DNA of 64,000 bases from Impatiens glandulifera. Lineage: Eukaryota; Streptophyta; Magnoliopsida; Ericales; Balsaminaceae. The notes beneath the pieces are model-generated. The model had not been told where the DNA came from and searched no databases. It worked only from the letters and a program-made list of their open reading frames with translations. How positions within the stretch are numbered: the stretch's first letter is position 1; every line of letters starts with the position of its first letter. The position numbers and the translations under genes are program-made. Below, one piece after another: positions 59,406 through 64,000 of this stretch. The stretch is taken from NCBI RefSeq assembly GCF_907164915.1, contig NC_061870.1, positions 27,813,348 to 27,877,347 on the forward strand, read 5' to 3'.

Positions 59406-60885
59406 AATTAAGTATAGATCATCACACAATAATAATCACAACTCACTAGTTTAAGAAATAAAATAGTGAATAGTTACAACTTACAACTTACAACTGTTAA
59501 GGTAAGTAGTTACTAGTTCTGTAAAAGTTAATTTTTCTTTATTTTGTTAAACCATGACTTTGATAGTATAAATTTCTTATAGAAATTGAACATTTTGTAT
59601 GTTCTCTCAAATTTTCAAAGATTAATCGACAGTAATCGAATCATTAATATTGACGAGTCTTCTTGTAGGGTGCATAATCAAATAAAAGATTAGTACAATT
59701 TATATTTTAAACTTATAAAATATTACAATCTCATTTTAATTTGTGTCAAAATATCTTAATTACTAAACATCATATCAAGTATTATAGAGACTTGCAATTG
59801 GCGATGATGATGTTCGTGTGTGGCTAAAATGATGAAATCAATTGAACCACGTTTAGAAGAGAAGTAACACAAATAATTTTATTTTTTTATGAAAATAGGG
59901 TCAACAAACTGTAGAATTGAGGACAATAGAATTATTAAGATAATGTCTTGTTTTGTTCTTCTTCTTCTTATTATTTTGTATAATATGGTACACTAAAAAG
60001 GAAACCAAAAAGAAACAGAAATCATAGGAAAATTCAAAACAACCAAAAGTCGATCAGGGGTTGCTATGGGTCATAATCCCTCTTTCATTTTCTAATCATG
60101 AAATATTGTGTTTTTCCCTTTAGAAATGTCTTTGGTTAATGTTTCTTGTTTCTCTCTTTTATTTAAGATAGATTTATAATAAAAAAAAAAAGGTGGAAAA
60201 TGTTATTACAGATCTGCCATCCAAACTAAAAAACAAAATTTAATACAATATATAAGGAAATCAGTACAAATCAAAATCTTACTTAAAATGAGAACACTTA
60301 TAAACTCGTCGCTTTACAAAAAAACAAAATATATTATATATTATTATATATATATAATAAATTATAAAATTAATCTGAAAACAGTATAAAATAAATAAGA
60401 TTAAATTCTAAACCCTAATTATCTCTTATTTATAAAATATATAAATTTATTCATAAAAATATAAATAACTTATTTTTCAATGTATTTTGTTAATTTTATA
60501 AAATCTTAGGATAATAAATTTAAAATAATAAAAATTTAACTAAATCTGACCCATTATCAGAATTTATAATAATAAAATCTTAATATTTTAATAATCAACT
60601 CAAAATCCTTGGTTAAATTAGTTTCACTTTAAAAAAAATATATATATATATAAGAAAATTTTAAAAACAATTTTTTTTTTCTTAATAGGTGGTCTGGACT
60701 TAATATTATCTCCATGAAATCAATCTTCAGTTTCTTGGACCTCCAATATAATATTTTTCTTATGAGGCCCAATTTACCCATACCCATTAGAAATTTAAAT
60801 TGATAATTATTTTTACAATAAAAATCTCTACAATTTACAGAAAAAATAAAAAATAAAATTTATAAATTATAACCTAGCATTTTTT

Positions 60886-61075
60886 TCATCGCCGGCTGAA
60901 CTTAAGACGAGGCTCTAGCCCGTGACGGAGGAACTATGCTTTCATCGCAGCGGCGGCGGCGGCGTTTTCCGACGGTTACTAGAATCTTGCGATAGCGTTT
61001 CTGAAGGAATGATCGGATCAGCTGTAGTTGGCCTATTCCAGACTTGATTTGCCGTCTCACATCCCGCAATCAACA
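60886..61075 (+). promoter_or_regulatory. 5' leader exon of LIP2P with two upstream ORFs and a (CGG)n tract
   Basis: A GC-richer block starts near 60886 after AT-rich DNA and ends at a good donor (CAACA, then GTATGTTT at 61076). An acceptor (GAACAG at 61147) lies just before the main ATG. Inside, ATG at 60936 opens a 19-codon frame (stop 60993-60995) that covers a CGG repeat and encodes MLSSQRRRRRF; ATG at 61009 opens a 12-codon frame. Both close before the main start, so this exon is most likely untranslated for LIP2P. Confidence 0.5.
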
Positions 61076-61152
61076 GTATGTTTCACATTCTATTTTTTGT
61101 TCGTTTTCTTTATTCAATTACTGATAGAACAATGCATACATGAACAGAAAAG

Positions 61153-62282
61153 ATGATCCTCTCGCAGAATTTCAGTGTTGCTTCAGTTCAGTGGTACAAT
61201 TGTACTGTAAATAGAGAGATAAAGTACCCGACTTTGTGTAAGCCCATTACAGCCTCCTCCTCCTCCCTGTTCACTAATTCCTCAAACAACGAAAGGAGAA
61301 TGTAAAGCTTTAATCTTGGTTCATTTTGTGAGCATCTTTCTGATGTTTTCTTATAACATTTTAGGGGTTGGATCATATTTGCATTGCAGGTGTGACTTGT
61401 TTGATTTGCATTCTAAGCTCGTCCCTTATGAAAAGGCATGGGCTTGGCAGAAATCGATTGTTAGAAACAGAAGAAAACTTGTTGAGGTGAATGAGGATTC
61501 CTCAGACACTTTGATAATTCTGCAACATGAGCCAGTTTACACGTTGGGGACAGGGAGTTCAGAGGAATATTTGAATTTCGATATAAACAATGCCCCTTTT
61601 AATGTTTATAGAACTGAACGAGGTGGGGAGGTCACATACCATGGACCTGGCCAGGTAAAATGTTAATTTGTTAATAATAATTGTAAGAGAGATTTCTATG
61701 TTTTGATGTTGATTGTCGAATTTGCAAATGCAGCTAGTGATGTACCCAATTATGAATCTTCGATATCACAATAAGGATCTTCATTGGTATATGAGGGCAC
61801 TGGAAGAGGTAGTGATTCGTGTTCTTAAATCTACGTTTTGTATAGAGGCGACAAGATGTGAAGGTCTGACTGGTGTTTGGGTTGGTAAGTTTTTGAAACT
61901 AGTCTCTCATGATTGATTGTTGTTGGCTTGTTTGATGATGTTAAACATTGTTTCAGGGAAGAAGAAAGTAGCTGCCATTGGAATAAGAGTGGGTCAATGG
62001 ATGACTTATCACGGGTTGGCGTTGAATGTGATGCCGGATCTGAGTCCATTTGGAGATATAGTTCCATGTGGGATTCATGATAGAGAGGTTGGAAGCATCA
62101 AAGAGATATTAAGGGAAGAAATGAGGTTTTATGATGAATCAGATGAGAAGAAGCTTCTTGATATGACTTATAAGTCTTTGGTTAATGAGTTTTGTGAAGT
62201 CTTCCAACTCCAAATGCTATCAAAACCCGTGGATGGGATAGAGATGGAGCTCGATAATCTAACTCTTTTAAACTGTGACTGA
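61153..62282 (+). CDS. LIP2P: Plastid-type octanoyltransferase LIP2P (LipB family), 4 coding exons, 296 aa
   Basis: Exons 61153-61301, 61390-61654, 61734-61884 and 61957-62282 total 891 nt, in frame, all GT-AG. The first exon encodes a Ser/Thr/Asn-rich, acid-poor leader of about 48 residues that fits a plastid transit peptide. The LipB domain follows: [28 protein letters not shown] (about 127-138), [16 protein letters not shown] and IVPCGI. The catalytic pair known in LipB corresponds to Lys of KVAAIG (about 192) and Cys of VPCGI (about 226); both are present. The enzyme moves octanoyl from acyl carrier protein to the E2 lipoyl domain, the first step of lipoylating plastid pyruvate dehydrogenase. 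The sequence follows plant LIP2P (Arabidopsis At4g31050 type) rather than the shorter mitochondrial LIP2. The start is chosen as the first ATG in the exon that gives a transit peptide in frame. Confidence 0.9.
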
Positions 62283-63230
62283 ACTTTACAGAAGAAGATG
62301 ATATATTGTATGTGATCATGTATTTGTGAAACATACCATTGTATGTTAATTTTTTCTGTCAAATCTCCATTTATTTTTTCTCTCAAAATATTGAAAGTTA
62401 TTGTCATCAAATTTTGTAGTCTTTAGTTGTGATGAGCATTGAATTGTTGTTATAACCAATTATACAATCTAGTAACTTGAGACACAAAAAAGTAATAAGT
62501 TAGGTCAAATGTAAAAAAATCTTACTCTTTTCAGACCTAAGAAGACTGTTGTCTAAAGTTTCAATATCCACATAACAAAAATATGACAAACATGATTGAC
62601 AATAACAAACAATCCCACTACTATGACAGACCTTCCAAACAAAAATCTTATTTCTTTAATAAGGAATTGATATTTTAAATAAATTTCCAAAAAAATATGT
62701 TCACCTGTAAAGAAGAGTTAAAGACAAATGGATTGGAAGAAATATTTAAAAACATTAACTTGGGCCCACAACACAAATATTAATAAGAAGAAATATCTTT
62801 AACTTGGACCCATCATGTTATTGGAGTGTTTATAATAATAATACCTGTTTAATTAATTAATATATATGATAATGAAATAACGTAAATTTGGTGGCATGAA
62901 TGTTGTTGAGAATATGTGAAAACACGTAATTAGACTTAAATATAATAGAAGAAATAAAATTCATTTTTTAAGTTTAATTTTGTGTTGTCACATTACCAAC
63001 ATCAACCATGACACTAAATTCTCGTTTTCTATCTTTATTCTTAATATATTGTTTTAATTTTTTAAATATTTATTCTTGAGTACATTCAAACAAATTCAAA
63101 CAAAAACTGAAAAATTATTCCTAAATAGATTTTAAAAATAAAATGATATATAAATAAAATTGAAATTACTAATTTAGTTAGATATATATTAAGAGGAACT
63201 ATACATAGCACGATTGAGGCAACGAATGCC
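62283..63230. other. 3' UTR of LIP2P and AT-rich intergenic DNA
   Basis: About 62283-62450 is likely LIP2P 3' UTR. Beyond it I recognise nothing. Confidence 0.4.
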
Positions 63231-63325
63231 TATGTGGAGAGCAAGCGTAGAAAAAAAATTAATTTGCGCGCGCCTTTAACCCTAAATCATTCTCTCTTTA
63301 ACAAACAAAAAAAGACGTCATACTC

Positions 63326-63562
63326 TGTTTTCACTATCGCAAGCTCTACACCCATATTCTCCATCGGCAAGGTCCGTTTTCTCCATCGCCCGCAAGCTCC
63401 GTACTCTGTTCCGTTTTCACCATTGCAAGCTCTACACCGTATTCTCCATCGGCAAGGTCTGTTTTCTCCGTCGCCCGCAAGCTTCGTGCTCAGTTCCAAT
63501 TTCACCATTGCAAGCTCTGCACCGTATTCTCCATTGCTAAGGTTCGTTTTCATGCTCCCTTT
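63326..63562. repeat. 86-bp tandem array, about 2.7 copies
   Basis: GCAAGCTCTACAC...TTCTCCATCGGCAAGG...CGCCCGCAAGCT recurs with a period of 85-86 bp (GCAAGCTCT at 63339, 63425 and 63510). The array is GC-richer than its surroundings. Short frames on both strands pass through it but change frame between copies, because 86 is not a multiple of three, so I do not call a gene. Confidence 0.8.
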
Positions 63563-63628
63563 CTATAAGGTCAAATAAGTTACATTTTCACCATCTAAAG
63601 CATTTTTAATTTTATTTTTTAAATATCA

Positions 63629-63991
63629 AGTCATATATTGTTAAAAACTTGAAGAAAACATACACATTTGATTTAAAATTTTCTGGAAACGTTTTTAAAA
63701 TTTTTATGTAAGCTGTTATGAATGTCATTTTTTCAACACTTCGTTGTCATGTTTTCAACGAAGCGTTGTAATGTCATGTTTTAAACTAATTTTTTTTTCT
63801 ATTAAACTGCAATTCAATTTTTTTAGATCTAGTCATTTGTTGTTGAAAAACTTGAAGAAAATATACACATTTAATTTAAAAATTTATGAAAACATTTTTA
63901 AAATGTTCATGTAAGATGATATGCATGTCATTCTCTCAACGCCTCGTTGTCATGTTCTCAACGAAGCATTGTCATTTCATGTTTTAAACTA
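63629..63991. repeat. Direct repeat of about 160 bp, two copies 202 bp apart, each with a hairpin
   Basis: Copy 1 is about 63629-63789 and copy 2 about 63831-63991. Each runs AGTCATnTnTTGTT...AACTTGAAGAAAA...CATGTTTTAAACTAA. Each contains an inverted repeat CAACRCYTCGTTG...CAACGAAGCRTTG (63734-63768 and 63937-63971). The window ends just after copy 2, so more copies may follow. Confidence 0.75.
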
Positions 63992-64000
63992 AAATTTCCC

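Larger units (their letters stand above)
53133..60885. other. AT-rich intergenic DNA, 7.7 kb, with small tandem duplications
   Basis: I found no coding exon. There are several local duplications: a 112-bp period at about 55025-55240, an exact 36-bp one at 56415-56486 and an 80-bp one at about 59249-59405. There is also an AT microsatellite at about 56154-56190. The rest is AT-rich with no recognisable transposon ends. Confidence 0.5.

Noticed and set aside
60936..60995. Using ATG 60936 as the LIP2P start
   Set aside because: Its frame stops after 19 codons, before the donor site.
61316..61389. Starting LIP2P in the frame just upstream of exon 2
   Set aside because: It begins at TTG and crosses the intron 3' end; the ATG at 61153 gives a transit peptide, correct phase and canonical splice sites.
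63234..63578. 114-codon plus-strand frame at the right end
   Set aside because: It runs through an 86-bp tandem array whose period is not a multiple of three, so the peptide does not repeat as a protein would.
1..64000. CRISPR arrays, operons, bacterial-type mobile systems or toxin genes
   Set aside because: The window is plant nuclear DNA; spaced repeats are microsatellites, tandem duplications or transposon termini, and nothing resembles a prokaryotic system.

Overview
This is a stretch of nuclear DNA from a flowering plant, most likely a eudicot. The evidence is AT-rich intergenic DNA, spliced genes with plant-type introns, a ferulate 5-hydroxylase gene of the angiosperm syringyl-lignin pathway, and plant transposon families. 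I cannot name the species from the sequence alone.

There are six host genes. In order: (1) a single-exon LRR receptor-like kinase of the MUSTACHES/MUSTACHES-LIKE type (minus, 1926-5321). (2) A 13-exon KIN-7 kinesin of 989 aa (minus, 12826-16804). (3) A 3-exon glyoxalase-I-like VOC protein of 189 aa (plus, 24890-25606). (4) A 10-exon PHD/SWIB/Plus3/GYF/CCCH chromatin protein of 1363 aa, related to C3H44 and NERD (plus, 27799-36370). (5) A 2-exon CYP84A ferulate 5-hydroxylase of 517 aa (minus, 37872-40561), tail-to-tail with gene 4. (6) A plastid-type lipoyl (octanoyl) transferase LIP2P of 296 aa (plus, 61153-62282). For every spliced gene I joined the exons by hand, and each joined length is a multiple of three.

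Between the genes lie long AT-rich stretches with mobile DNA of different ages. 1-960 holds a decayed LINE 3' end, whose tail recurs near 45.1 kb. 5534-7018 looks like a TIR element carrying a second TIR element nested in its end. 10548-12586 is an hAT-like non-autonomous element with a perfect 8-bp target duplication, a nested MITE and a later tandem duplication across its 3' junction. 47979-53132 is a very young Ty3/gypsy LTR retrotransposon: its 403-bp LTRs differ at one base, but its gag-pol frame is broken by one stop and two shifts at C-runs. The right end (63.2-64 kb) carries an 86-bp tandem array and a 160-bp direct repeat with an internal hairpin.

The most striking host feature is intron 8 of the C3H44-like gene. 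It has no usable GT-AG solution but fits a minor-spliceosome (U12-type) AT-AC intron at the 5' splice site, branch point and 3' splice site, and it restores the reading frame exactly. The MUS-like RLK and CYP84A also lie close together in Arabidopsis (recalled as At4g36180 and At4g36220), which suggests an old conserved gene neighbourhood. The genes do not form a pathway; they are independent housekeeping, development and lignin genes.
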